Shown: positions 1-8,698, numbered from the stretch's first letter. The stretch: DNA of 10,836 nt from Thermoplasmatales archaeon ex4484_6 (GCA_002254385.1 NJDO01000057.1:1-10836); one strand, 5' to 3'. Translations and numbers: made by a program. Notes: generated by a model from the sequence alone, not told the origin.

Positions 1-2945
1 CCGGATACGGACGGGGACGGACTCCTCGACGGCATGGAGAACGAGAGGGGGACGGACCCTCTTGTCAGGGATACGGACGGGGACGGGCTCGACGACGGTA
101 TGGAGATCTGGTTCGGGATGAACCCGCTGACACCGGACCGGGAAAAAGCTCCACCCGACATGGACAGCGATGGGATCTCCGATGTGACCGAACCGTTCCA
201 CGGAACGGACCCCCGGTCCAATGACACGGACGGGGACGGACTGCCGGACGGCATGGAGGCGTTCATGCTGCATACCGACCCCACCAGCAGCGATACCGAC
301 GGCGACGGGCTCTCCGATTCGGATGAGCTGTTCGCGATCTTTTCCAATCCGCTCAACAACGATACCGACGGCGACGGGCTCACGGACGGGGAGGAGCTGA
401 AGTCCGGAACGTCTCCCGTGCTTTCTGACCACGACAGGGATGGGGTCCCGGACGGAAGGGAGCTCCTGATCGGGACGGACCCCGGGCTTCCGGACACCGA
501 CCGGGGTGGACTCCTGGACGGTGTGGAGCTGATCCTTGGAAAGGATCCCCTGGATCCCGATGACGATCTGCCGTTCATAATGGATTCCGACGGGGATGGA
601 CTCTCTGACCTTGAGGAACTGAAAAGGGGCACGGACCCCTCCTCCCGCGATACCGACAGCGACGGATTGACCGACGGGGAAGAGATATTCCTCTTCGGTA
701 CGGACCCGCTGGATGACGATTCGGATGGGGACCGGGCGGCGGATGGAAGGGAGGTCCACTCGCTGTTCACCGATCCGCTGGAAGAGGATACCGACGGCGA
801 CGGACTGGTGGACGGAAGGGAGGCGGACGACTGGGGGACCGACCCCCTGATGAACGATACGGACGGGGACGGGCTCATGGACGGGGAGGAGATCCTGACC
901 GGCTCCGTACCTTACGAAACCGACCCGAACGTGGTCGATACGGACGGGGACGGTCTATCCGATGGATTCGAGGTCCTCTTCGACCTTGATCCGGAAAGAG
1001 AGGGGATACAGGGCACTGATCCTACCGACCCGGACACCGACGGAGGCGGTGCCGGGGACGGGACCGAGTTCGAGAATGGCGGCGACCCCCTCGATCCTGA
1101 CGATGATCCGATGTACATCGATACGGACGGGGACGGACTGCTGGACCGGGAGGAGGACAGGAACGGGGACGGTTTTCTGGATGCCAACGAGACGGACCCG
1201 GGAAACAGGGACACCGACGGGGACGGACTGCTCGATTCATACGAGGTGCGGGGAAGCCTGTCGAACGTGACCGATCCCAGAAACCCCGATACCGATTCCG
1301 ATTCGATAAAGGACGGAGAGGAGGTCTTCCCCGGGGAGGATGGATTCGTCACGGACCCCACATCCAATGACACGGACGGGGACGGACTGCTCGATCCGGA
1401 TGAGATATCGGGCTCACTCGGGTGGAAGAGCGACCCGACCGAGAGGGATGGGGACGGGGACGGACTCGGGGATTACATCGAGATCTTCGACCTCGGAACG
1501 GACCCTCTCGATGTTGACACGGATTCCGACGGCCTTCCGGACGGCTGGATAGACGGATACAACGGAAGGCCCCTGAACGGACTGAGGGACCTGGGTGAGT
1601 TCGAGGACCGGAACCTTGACGGGTATATCGATCCCGGAGACTGGAACGACGGGGGAGGGCCGGGAGAGACCGACCCCCGGCTTCCGGATACAGACGGGGG
1701 GGGAGTGAGCGACGGCAGGGAGGTCCTCCATCTGCCCCTGCCCTTCAACCCCCTGGTTCCGATCGACGACATACTGATAAAGGACACCGACGGTGACGGG
1801 TTGACCGATGCCGAGGAGAACGGGACGGGATACCTGACGTTTTGGGACGACCCGGATTCCGACAATGACGGCCTTGCGGACGGGGAGATGACGGTCGTGA
1901 TTGACGGTGTGGTCATGCCTGGTGAGCTCTCACCCCACAACGGGTATCCGGCCACGGACCCCCTGAACCCGGATACCGATGGCGACGGGGTTCTCGACGG
2001 CATGGAAGTGAACAACGGAACGGACCCCACAAACCCGGACACCGACGGGGACCATCTATGGGACGGGGAAGATACCATCGGCCCAGATATGAGGCCCCAT
2101 GCGGGAGAGCTTTCATCCCATAACGGATACCTTCCCACCGACCCGCTGGACCCGGATTCCGACGACGACGGCCTCCTTGACGGGAAGAACCTCATACTTC
2201 CGAACGGCGAACAGGTCCTGGGAGAGATCGATTACGGGTGCAACCCCCATTCGGCGGATACCGACGGCGACGGCCTGACGGACCTCTTCGAGGTGACAAC
2301 ATACTACAATTTCAGCAAGGGTGTGGATTGGGAGGGGCTTCCGGACTTCACGGACCAGAAGAGGACGAACCCCATCGACCCAGATACCGATAACGGGGGA
2401 ATGAATGACGGGGGAGAGGTGCAGGCGGGTCTCGATCCGCTGGACGGGACGGACGATGATTACCTGATAGATTCGGACGGGGACGGTCTCACGAACGGTC
2501 AGGAACGTGAAGAGATCTTCTTCGACCCCCTCAAACCGGGCAACGACAACGTTGATTGGGACGGGGACGGCCTGGAGGACGGCCGCCCCGATCCGTACGA
2601 TAACGACACGGACGATGACGGGCTGGAGGACGGTGTCGAATACCTCATAACGGGCTCCAATCCGCTGTCCGTGGATTCGGACCGGGATGGATTGACAGAC
2701 CTTGAAGAGGTCAAGGTCCACGGGACGGACCCGAACAGCGTGGACACCGACAATGACCGCCTGAGCGATCTGCAGGAGGTGACAATCACCTACAACGTCT
2801 CATATATTGACTGGGACGGGGACGGAAAGATAGATCACATGACCGACCCCCTGTCCCGGGACTCGGACCTGGATTCCATATACGACGGGAACGAGGTCCT
2901 TGACGAGACGCCCACGAACCCGCTTGATCCGGGGGACCCCGGAAT
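1..2945 (+). repeat. Array of about 38 TSP3-type calcium-loop repeats (coding, in frame)
   Basis: Loops of the form DTDGDGLxDGxE recur every 17-45 codons, usually followed by a TDP or NPL turn that leads into the next loop. At DNA level the core is nearly the same each time (gatacggacggggacgg or gataccgacggcgacgg). Loop Asp residues at positions 1, 3, 5 and 9 are the expected calcium ligands. The array begins before the window, so the full copy number is unknown. Such DNA is prone to unequal recombination, so repeat number may vary between strains or be misassembled from short reads. Confidence 0.92.
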
Positions 2946-5397
2946 GGAGCTTCTCCCGGAAGAGACGCCTCTCATATTCATAGATGAGGCTCCGGCATCC
3001 GTCACGAAGACCGAAAACCTCCTTAACGGGTCCTTCAGGGTCAAGGGACATGTCACCGGAGAGCTCGGAGACCCCGTGGAGGGACTGCGGGTGTCGATCC
3101 TCATCATCCCGGAGGGAGCCTCTCCCGCAGAGGCCCTTTCCATGGAGAGGAACCCATCCGCCAGGGTCGGAAGCATCGGCTCCACCTCCCCCGACGGGAC
3201 GTTCACGATCATGTGCAGCCCCACGGAGGGCACACCTTTCGGCAGGACGGTACTCTATGCCGTCACAAGAAGGGGAGCCTCCGACGGGAAGGTCTATGTG
3301 GCCTCCTCATCCGAACCGGTACCGGTGACCGTTCACAGCATCTCGATCGTTAGCGCAGAGGAAAGTAAGCTGTATCTGGCCGGGGGATCCGTGGTATCGG
3401 TAAGGGGAAGGCTGACGGACGTGGGGGAAGTACCTGTTGGTGGTGAGGAACTGGAGTGGACCTTCTCCGGCGGCCCGGACTCCTTCACGATGACGGATGA
3501 ACTGGGAAGGTTCTCCTTCGAGGTGAAGGTCCCGGATGCCGTGGGTACGTATCAACTCGAGATATCCTATCCGGGCTCTGCCTTCCTCACCCCCTCATCT
3601 ATCGGTATATCCCTGATATCCACCGACGGTCCCTCCATACTCCTCTCCCCGTTGAAGAAGTCCTACGTTTCGGGTGAGACCATCTACGTGAACGGTTCGA
3701 TATCATGGGAAGGCGCCGGGGAGCCGAGAGGGGATGTGAACGTGACATTCCTTTCGAAGGAAGCTTCCAGGGTGATAAGGAGAGTGAATGGTCTTATCGA
3801 TAAGGGAGGGTTCAGCTCCATGGTCGTTCTCGATCCGGCCTTGTTCCCTTCCGGAAGATACATGGTCTCGGTCGATTACCTGTCCCCCGAAGGGGTGAGG
3901 GCCATCAACTCCTCCGGTTCGTTCACGCTTCTGGACAGGACCTTCATTCGCATCCCCGAGCCCGATGTCATCAGGGGAGAGGACCCCTATGTTTTCGTCC
4001 AGCTACTCTCCGGGAACGGCCACCCCTATCCGGGGGGCCTGATCGACATGGAACTGCCCGACATACCGTGGATCTCACCGGACCCCGTCATAACCAATAC
4101 CACCGGATGGGCAGTATTCGAACTCGAACTGGACACATCCGTTCCCCTGGGCACCACCAGGATGGAGGTTTCCTACCTGGCGAAGGGGGGCAACACGGTC
4201 TCCGATTCCGAATCCACTTTCCTTTCCATAAAGGCACCAACGACCTTCCAGATCACCGAGAAGCCGGAAGAATTGACGCTCCTGGATACCGTCCGGGTCC
4301 AGGGAAGGCTTCTCGATGATAAGGGATCCGGCATCGACGGCGAGGGAGACGTCGAACTGTATCTGAATTCCGAGCTACTTGGAAAGGGGGACACGGAGGA
4401 GGGAGGGTGGTTCAATATCGTCGTCACGGTCCCCAGGTTCGCCAGATTGGGCGAGGGGAGCATGCTGCTGGAATTCCAGGGTCTCACCGACGAGAGGTCC
4501 GAGTGGTACACGGATTCGCAGGTGATATGGGTGGTGGATATCAGCTCGAGAACCCGTATAGAGGCGGAGGGTGACATCTCGGTTCCGGAACCTTCCCTGA
4601 ACATAACACTCCGGGATGAAGGGGGGGACCCCATCCCTTATGCCCCCATCAGGATCGGAAGGGATGCGGAATTCAACACATACATCACGGACGAGTACGG
4701 AAGCATACCTCTCACCCTGGAGGATGTCTCTCCCGGGGACAGGATACGAATGGATTTCGCGGGAGACAGAGGGAGGTCCCTCCTACCATCCAACCTGACG
4801 ATCGTGATACCGTCCCCACCGGCGAAGGAGGGAGGTTCCCTGCTGGCTCTGATCGCCCCGATCGCCCTGCTCGCGGCCCTCGTAATCGGGTCCGCCGCGG
4901 TGATCCTCAGGCTGCGAAAGGCCGGCAGGGACGTGGGAGTGCGCAAGGCCCACAGGAAGATGGAGAGGGAGGCCTATCCGTTCACTCCTGCCAACAGGTC
5001 CCAGAAAATGATAGTGGACACATACAGGGAGGTCATGCACCATCTGGGGGAGATGGGGGTGATCAAGCCAAGGGGTATGACGCCTGATGAATTTTCCAGT
5101 GCCATCGCGGAGAACGGGGAAGGCGTTCGGGACATGGAGCCGCTAACCCGGCTCTTCGATGAGGCCAGGTATTCCGACCATGACCTGTCATCCCATCTCA
5201 TCGGAAAGGCCAGGGAATTGAAGGATTCCATCGAGAGGCATACAAAACCGGAAGATGCGAGCCTGCTCAGAAAGAAGGTGGAATCGAAGGAAACCGGGGT
5301 CCCAGGCAAAGTGGAGAGGGGCATCATCTGGAAGATGAAGATGGACCATGACCAGGACCTGAAAGAGCTTCTCGGGAGCAAGGAGGTGGACGGGTGA
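1..5397 (+). CDS. Giant TSP3 calcium-repeat / beta-sandwich surface protein with membrane anchor and cytoplasmic DUF4129-like domain (5'-truncated)
   Basis: The frame is open from the first base, so the ATG at 34 is internal and the true start lies upstream; 1798 codons are visible. Residues 1-980 are about 38 TSP3-type loops (DxDxDGxxDGxE), a calcium-binding pattern. Residues about 1004-1607 form roughly six beta-sandwich, Ig- or macroglobulin-like domains with alternating hydrophobic strands and recurrent 'vxVxGrl...G.P' and 'T...G.f.f.v' patterns. Residues about 1614-1636 are one hydrophobic helix followed by RLRK, so the repeats should be outside the cell. Residues about 1657-1754 (TYREVMHHLGEMGV, GMTPDEF, LTRLFDEARYS) match the DUF4129 C-terminal domain of transglutaminase-like proteins. 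No transglutaminase domain is visible. The 3' end overlaps the next gene by 4 bases. Calcium-stabilised surface stalk or adhesin is inferred from architecture; the DUF4129 call is from motif memory, without a profile search. Confidence 0.88.
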   Translation, partial: PDTDGDGLLDGMENERGTDPLVRDTDGDGLDDGMEIWFGMNPLTPDREKAPPDMDSDGISDVTEPFHGTDPRSNDTDGDGLPDGMEAFMLHTDPTSSDTDGDGLSDSDELFAIFSNPLNNDTDGDGLTDGEELKSGTSPVLSDHDRDGVPDGRELLIGTDPGLPDTDRGGLLDGVELILGKDPLDPDDDLPFIMDSDGDGLSDLEELKRGTDPSSRDTDSDGLTDGEEIFLFGTDPLDDDSDGDRAADGREVHSLFTDPLEEDTDGDGLVDGREADDWGTDPLMNDTDGDGLMDGEEILTGSVPYETDPNVVDTDGDGLSDGFEVLFDLDPEREGIQGTDPTDPDTDGGGAGDGTEFENGGDPLDPDDDPMYIDTDGDGLLDREEDRNGDGFLDANETDPGNRDTDGDGLLDSYEVRGSLSNVTDPRNPDTDSDSIKDGEEVFPGEDGFVTDPTSNDTDGDGLLDPDEISGSLGWKSDPTERDGDGDGLGDYIEIFDLGTDPLDVDTDSDGLPDGWIDGYNGRPLNGLRDLGEFEDRNLDGYIDPGDWNDGGGPGETDPRLPDTDGGGVSDGREVLHLPLPFNPLVPIDDILIKDTDGDGLTDAEENGTGYLTFWDDPDSDNDGLADGEMTVVIDGVVMPGELSPHNGYPATDPLNPDTDGDGVLDGMEVNNGTDPTNPDTDGDHLWDGEDTIGPDMRPHAGELSSHNGYLPTDPLDPDSDDDGLLDGKNLILPNGEQVLGEIDYGCNPHSADTDGDGLTDLFEVTTYYNFSKGVDWEGLPDFTDQKRTNPIDPDTDNGGMNDGGEVQAGLDPLDGTDDDYLIDSDGDGLTNGQEREEIFFDPLKPGNDNVDWDGDGLEDGRPDPYDNDTDDDGLEDGVEYLITGSNPLSVDSDRDGLTDLEEVKVHGTDPNSVDTDNDRLSDLQEVTITYNVSYIDWDGDGKIDHMTDPLSRDSDLDSIYDGNEVLDETPTNPLDPGDPGMELLPEETPLIFIDEAPASVTKTENLLNGSFRVKGHVTGELGDPVEGLRVSILIIPEGASPAEALSMERNPSARVGSIGSTSPDGTFTIMCSPTEGTPFGRTVLYAVTRRGASDGKVYVASSSEPVPVTVHSISIVSAEESKLYLAGGSVVSVRGRLTDVGEVPVGGEELEWTFSGGPDSFTMTDELGRFSFEVKVPDAVGTYQLEISYPGSAFLTPSSIGISLISTDGPSILLSPLKKSYVSGETIYVNGSISWEGAGEPRGDVNVTFLSKEASRVIRRVNGLIDKGGFSSMVVLDPALFPSGRYMVSVDYLSPEGVRAINSSGSFTLLDRTFIRIPEPDVIRGEDPYVFVQLLSGNGHPYPGGLIDMELPDIPWISPDPVITNTTGWAVFELELDTSVPLGTTRMEVSYLAKGGNTVSDSESTFLSIKAPTTFQITEKPEELTLLDTVRVQGRLLDDKGSGIDGEGDVELYLNSELLGKGDTEEGGWFNIVVTVPRFARLGEGSMLLEFQGLTDERSEWYTDSQVIWVVDISSRTRIEAEGDISVPEPSLNITLRDEGGDPIPYAPIRIGRDAEFNTYITDEYGSIPLTLEDVSPGDRIRMDFAGDRGRSLLPSNLTIVIPSPPAKEGGSLLALIAPIALLAALVIGSAAVILRLRKAGRDVGVRKAHRKMEREAYPFTPANRSQKMIVDTYREVMHHLGEMGVIKPRGMTPDEFSSAIAENGEGVRDMEPLTRLFDEARYSDHDLSSHLIGKARELKDSIERHTKPEDASLLRKKVESKETGVPGKVERGIIWKMKMDHDQDLKELLGSKEVDG
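1921..2172 (+). repeat. Duplicated module inside the TSP3 array (GELSxHNGY)
   Basis: Residues encoded at 1921-1989 (GELSPHNGYPATDPLNPDTD, then GDG) recur at 2104-2172 (GELSSHNGYLPTDPLDPDSD, then DDG), with 17 of 23 residues identical and a 183-base offset. A third, decayed version (GEIDYGCNPH, then a DTDGDG loop) follows from about 2221. This shows growth of the array by duplication of units larger than one loop. Confidence 0.75.
5382..5388 (+). promoter_or_regulatory. Shine-Dalgarno site fixing a GTG start
   Basis: GGAGGTG lies 5 bases before GTG at 5394, inside the end of the upstream gene. No ATG is suitably placed, so this site supports the GTG start and the GTGA overlap that couples translation of the two genes. 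Confidence 0.85.
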
Positions 5398-6620
5398 GGA
5401 GGATCGGGGCTTCCACAATATGGAAATGGACATTCCTGCTGATGTTCCTTCTCTTCATATCCACGGAGATATATGTGGTCACCTCGATGGAGGATGAGGG
5501 GGAGCTCTCGTCCCTCGAGAACGGATGGACGGGGGCCTCCGCATTCTCCGATGAGCTGTCGAGAAGGGGTTTCGATGTGAGATCACTTCTTACGACACCC
5601 TCACTGCTCCATGAGGAGGAGGATCCCGGAAACACACTCCTCATCTCCCTGGGCCCCCAGAGGGAATATTCCCTGTCGGAGCTGCATGCATTGAGGAAAT
5701 TCCATTCGAGAGGGGGAAGGATCCTCATGGCCGACGATTCCGGGAACGGAAACGGTCTGGCATCAAGATTCGAGGTGAACTTCGTGAGGGGGCAGCTCTA
5801 CGATCAGAACTTCGTCTCATCCCCCGACCTTGTCAAATTCGATGTCAATCAGGACTTCTTCGACGGAACGGTTCTCATGAACAGACCCGCCTCGCTGTCC
5901 TTCTCGTCGGGGCAGGCCCTTATTGCATCCACAACGTCTGCCTGGGTGGACAGGAACGGGAACGGCATAAACGATAACATCTCCACGAATCAGGGAGAGG
6001 CACCGGGGATCCGATACCTGGCCGTGATATCCGACCCGGACTTCACGGAGCACGGATCGGGAGCGGCGGTGTTCATAGCGGACCCGTCCCTCTTCATGAA
6101 CGGGATGATAGAGCTCGAGGGGAACATGGAGTTCGCGGTTTCCCTGGTGGAACATCTCCTGCCCCGGGGAGGGAAGGTGATCTTCGATGACTCCGTTCAT
6201 CGATCCCCCGATGCGAGCGGAATTGTCCAGAGATCCCTCAGAGGTCTGGCCTTCGCAACCACCGACGTGAACCTCAAGATCGTATCCGGGGCAATGGCCG
6301 TTCTGGCACTGCTGTCCGCGGCATATCTGTATGAACCACCCGGAAAACCCGGACACGACTGCATCCTGAACAGGACAGGCGTGGCCGAACTCGTGGAGCC
6401 CGAGCTTCTGGAGGGTGATCTGGCAGAGCTCAGGAAGGCCGTTCTGGACAGGATACGCGTCTCGTACGGTATGTCCGTGGACGATTTCTCGGCCCTTTCA
6501 TGGAATGAACTGGAGGAGCTCGTGGGCAGCCCCGGGATATACCGGTTCCTCAGGAAGGGAAAGTACAGGGGAGGCGTGGAGGAGCTGCTGCTGGAGGTGA
6601 TGGCATGGGAAAGGAAATGA
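5394..6620 (+). CDS. DUF4350-like membrane protein
   Basis: This is a 408-residue protein starting at GTG. Residues 11-30 form an N-terminal helix. Residues about 37-255 resemble the DUF4350 extracellular domain (family knowledge): FSDELSRRGFDV, then LHALRKFHSRGGRILMADD, a pattern in which a line of text such as 'F..rGG.ll..D' precedes a conserved Asp, and later VIFDDSVHR near 262-270. Residues about 295-313 are a second helix, and 314-408 form a charged, helical cytoplasmic tail. DUF4350 proteins have no settled function but usually sit with MoxR and DUF58 genes, as this one does with DUF58. Residues 186-195 (DRNGNGINDN) look like a single calcium loop. The family call is from motifs and context only. 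Confidence 0.72.
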   Translation: MRRIGASTIWKWTFLLMFLLFISTEIYVVTSMEDEGELSSLENGWTGASAFSDELSRRGFDVRSLLTTPSLLHEEEDPGNTLLISLGPQREYSLSELHALRKFHSRGGRILMADDSGNGNGLASRFEVNFVRGQLYDQNFVSSPDLVKFDVNQDFFDGTVLMNRPASLSFSSGQALIASTTSAWVDRNGNGINDNISTNQGEAPGIRYLAVISDPDFTEHGSGAAVFIADPSLFMNGMIELEGNMEFAVSLVEHLLPRGGKVIFDDSVHRSPDASGIVQRSLRGLAFATTDVNLKIVSGAMAVLALLSAAYLYEPPGKPGHDCILNRTGVAELVEPELLEGDLAELRKAVLDRIRVSYGMSVDDFSALSWNELEELVGSPGIYRFLRKGKYRGGVEELLLEVMAWERK

Positions 6621-7858
6621 AGCATTTCACCCTCCGGGCGATGGGCTATGCTTCCGTTTCCGCCGCCGCGTTCGTCACGGCACTTGTGCTCTCATCCGAA
6701 CTCTTCCTGGCCGCCTCCCTCATGAGCGCTGCCCTGTTCATCCTGTCCCTTTCCCTGTATCCCCGAAGATGCGAAGTTACAAGGGAGATGGAAAAGGATA
6801 CCGTCTTCGAGGGTGAGAAGGTCAGGGTATCCTTGAACGTGTCGGACCAGAGGCATCTGGGCAATCTGGAGATATTCGACAGGGTTTCGCCCATGCTCGA
6901 ACTGGCAGAGGGATCGAATCTGGCCTCCCTCTCCCCGGGGAGCAGGGGATTCGATTACACGATCAATGCATCCATCAGGGGCTATCACAGGATCGGACCC
7001 ACGTTCCTGAGGAGATGGGACCCCCTGTTCCTCTGGTTCAAGGAGGAGGAAATAGGAAATCCGTCCCAGCTGACCGTATTCCCCCGGATATCACCGGGGA
7101 GAGCGGGTGAGCTCATCCTCAAGGACAGGAAGTACAGACCCGGCGATATGAGATTGAAAAGGGTGGGTCTCGGAAAGGAGTTCCATTCCATAAGGGACTA
7201 CACGACAACGGACCCCTTCAACACGATAAACTGGAAGGCCACGGCAAGGACCAGAAAGCTCCTGGTGAACCAGTTCGAGGCGGAATCGGTGACGGATGTG
7301 ATGTTCATACTGGACTCCAGGCTGGTCTCGAGGGTCGGAACCATCAGGGACAATCCGGTGGAGAGGTGCATCAGATTCTGCGCGTCTCTTTCCAACGAGC
7401 TGCTAAACAGATCCAACAGGGTGGGTCTCATAATCTACGGGAGCTCCGTCAACGTCATGAAGCCCGCGGCAGGAAGCGGGGCACACGATCAAATCCTGCA
7501 CATGCTCACGAATTCCACCCCTGCCGGACAGATAACACTGGGAGCCTCCATAACCTATTCCCTGCCGTATCTTCCCCCTAACTCACCAATCTTCATACTG
7601 TCGGCCCTCAACGAGGACCCCACGATAAGGGATGCCGTGAAGCAGCTGATAGGCAGGGGGCACAAGGTCACCATAGTCAGCCCATCCGGAATAGAGTTCG
7701 AGAAAGGGGTCTATGACAACAAGGTGATCCCGAAATATGTTCTGAAGAGGATAGAAAGGGACAACCTCCTGCTCGACCTCCGTGCCGTGGGTGCGAGGGT
7801 CATTGACTGGGACCCGTCAAAGGACGTCATATGGGCCATGGAGGAGGTGTGGAAATGA
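6605..7858 (+). CDS. DUF58 domain protein (vWA-like, MoxR-associated family)
   Basis: This 417-residue protein has two N-terminal membrane helices (about 13-30 and 33-51), then a beta-rich region (55-175), then the DUF58 signature: YRPGD at 177-181, SIRDYTTTDPFNTINWKATA at 195-214, and LLVNQFEAE at 219-227. A vWA-like fold follows (VMFILDSRL at 232-240, NRVGLIIYGSS at 271-281, IFILSALNED at 329-338). DUF58 proteins usually partner a MoxR AAA+ ATPase in chaperone-like or cell-envelope assembly functions. The ATG at 6605 is chosen because GGAGGTGA at 6593-6600 lies 4 bases upstream; the later ATG at 6617 is too far away. It overlaps the upstream gene by 16 bases. The usual DxSxS metal site is replaced by D-S-R-L-V at 237-241. 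Confidence 0.9.
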   Translation: MGKEMKHFTLRAMGYASVSAAAFVTALVLSSELFLAASLMSAALFILSLSLYPRRCEVTREMEKDTVFEGEKVRVSLNVSDQRHLGNLEIFDRVSPMLELAEGSNLASLSPGSRGFDYTINASIRGYHRIGPTFLRRWDPLFLWFKEEEIGNPSQLTVFPRISPGRAGELILKDRKYRPGDMRLKRVGLGKEFHSIRDYTTTDPFNTINWKATARTRKLLVNQFEAESVTDVMFILDSRLVSRVGTIRDNPVERCIRFCASLSNELLNRSNRVGLIIYGSSVNVMKPAAGSGAHDQILHMLTNSTPAGQITLGASITYSLPYLPPNSPIFILSALNEDPTIRDAVKQLIGRGHKVTIVSPSGIEFEKGVYDNKVIPKYVLKRIERDNLLLDLRAVGARVIDWDPSKDVIWAMEEVWK

Positions 7859-8685
7859 ACCGGTCGCGAATCCGGCCCCTGCATCTCGTGCCCTCGATCT
7901 CGCTTCTTCTATCGGGGGTGATCTTCACACTCATATTCGGCTCCTTCGGATCCATCGAGGATTGGGTCATGAAAGGTCTGGGCTTCGTCCCGTTCCCCGT
8001 ATGGTTCCTCTCGGGTGCCATCCTCTCCATCGGCGGTCACCAGATATGGAAAAGATGGCCGGTGGGAACGATGAAGTTTGTCAGAAGGAGCTTCCTCATC
8101 CTCCTGGGGTATATCGGCATCGCCGTCTTCGTAGCCGTTCTCACCGGCGAGGGCGAGGGCATGGAGAGGATCACATCCTCCGACCCCGTAAGGATTTGGG
8201 GGATCCTGGCATGGTTCATAATCGCATCGGCTCCCTCATTCATGGGCGTCCTGGGAATAATCACGAGGTCGCGCTGGGCCAGGGGAGGGATGGCACTTTC
8301 CTATGCGATCCTTGCCGCTTCATGCATGATCTACCCCCAGGCAAGAAGTGCGACAATTATCGGGCAGGACCCCCTGCTCTCCATCCTCTTCGTCTGGTCC
8401 ATAATGATCTACATGGAAGGTTCCAACTGGATAGCCAGGTACGAGAACGAGAACACACCCGGGAGGGGCCCCCTCCTGAGAAGGCAGGTCACATTCACGA
8501 TACTGTTCCTTGCGGTGGGGTCCCTTGTCGCCTACATCCCCTTCATGTGGGGAGAGGGCAGGTTTGGCATATACGAGGAGAGCACGATACTCGGAAAGGC
8601 TCTCATCGGTGCCGTAGTGCTCGTTCCCATCTCGCTGTTCGCACTATCGAAGGGATTCCTGGACAGGAGAGCGAAGAATGGATAG
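7855..8685 (+). CDS. Eight-helix integral membrane protein of unknown function
   Basis: I do not recognise this 276-residue family. About eight hydrophobic segments are visible, near residues 10-31, 44-60, 79-97, 113-135, 143-160, 173-187, 212-231 and 246-265. A polar loop with MEGSNWIARYENEN (187-200) between helices 6 and 7 is the most distinctive stretch. The start is ATG at 7855, which overlaps the upstream TGA (ATGA) and has GGAGGTG at 7843-7849, 5 bases away; an earlier in-frame ATG at 7831 would run further into the DUF58 gene and precede the Shine-Dalgarno site. It is the last gene of the operon and is probably a membrane partner of the DUF58/DUF4350/DUF4129 set. Other archaeal MoxR/DUF58 clusters also carry an unnamed multi-helix protein, so equivalence is possible but unproven. 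Confidence 0.85.
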   Translation: MNRSRIRPLHLVPSISLLLSGVIFTLIFGSFGSIEDWVMKGLGFVPFPVWFLSGAILSIGGHQIWKRWPVGTMKFVRRSFLILLGYIGIAVFVAVLTGEGEGMERITSSDPVRIWGILAWFIIASAPSFMGVLGIITRSRWARGGMALSYAILAASCMIYPQARSATIIGQDPLLSILFVWSIMIYMEGSNWIARYENENTPGRGPLLRRQVTFTILFLAVGSLVAYIPFMWGEGRFGIYEESTILGKALIGAVVLVPISLFALSKGFLDRRAKNG

Positions 8686-8698
8686 TCCCTCGTCAAAT

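Noticed and set aside
34..36. ATG at 34 as the true start of the giant surface protein
   Set aside because: The same frame is open to base 1 and encodes a complete calcium loop before it (DTDGDGLLDG), so the ATG is an internal Met.
912..2195. Long antisense open frames (912-1373 and 1473-2195) opposite the TSP3 array
   Set aside because: They are Ser/Pro/Arg-rich mirror products of the repetitive GC-rich Asp/Gly codons, with no Shine-Dalgarno site or recognisable domain.
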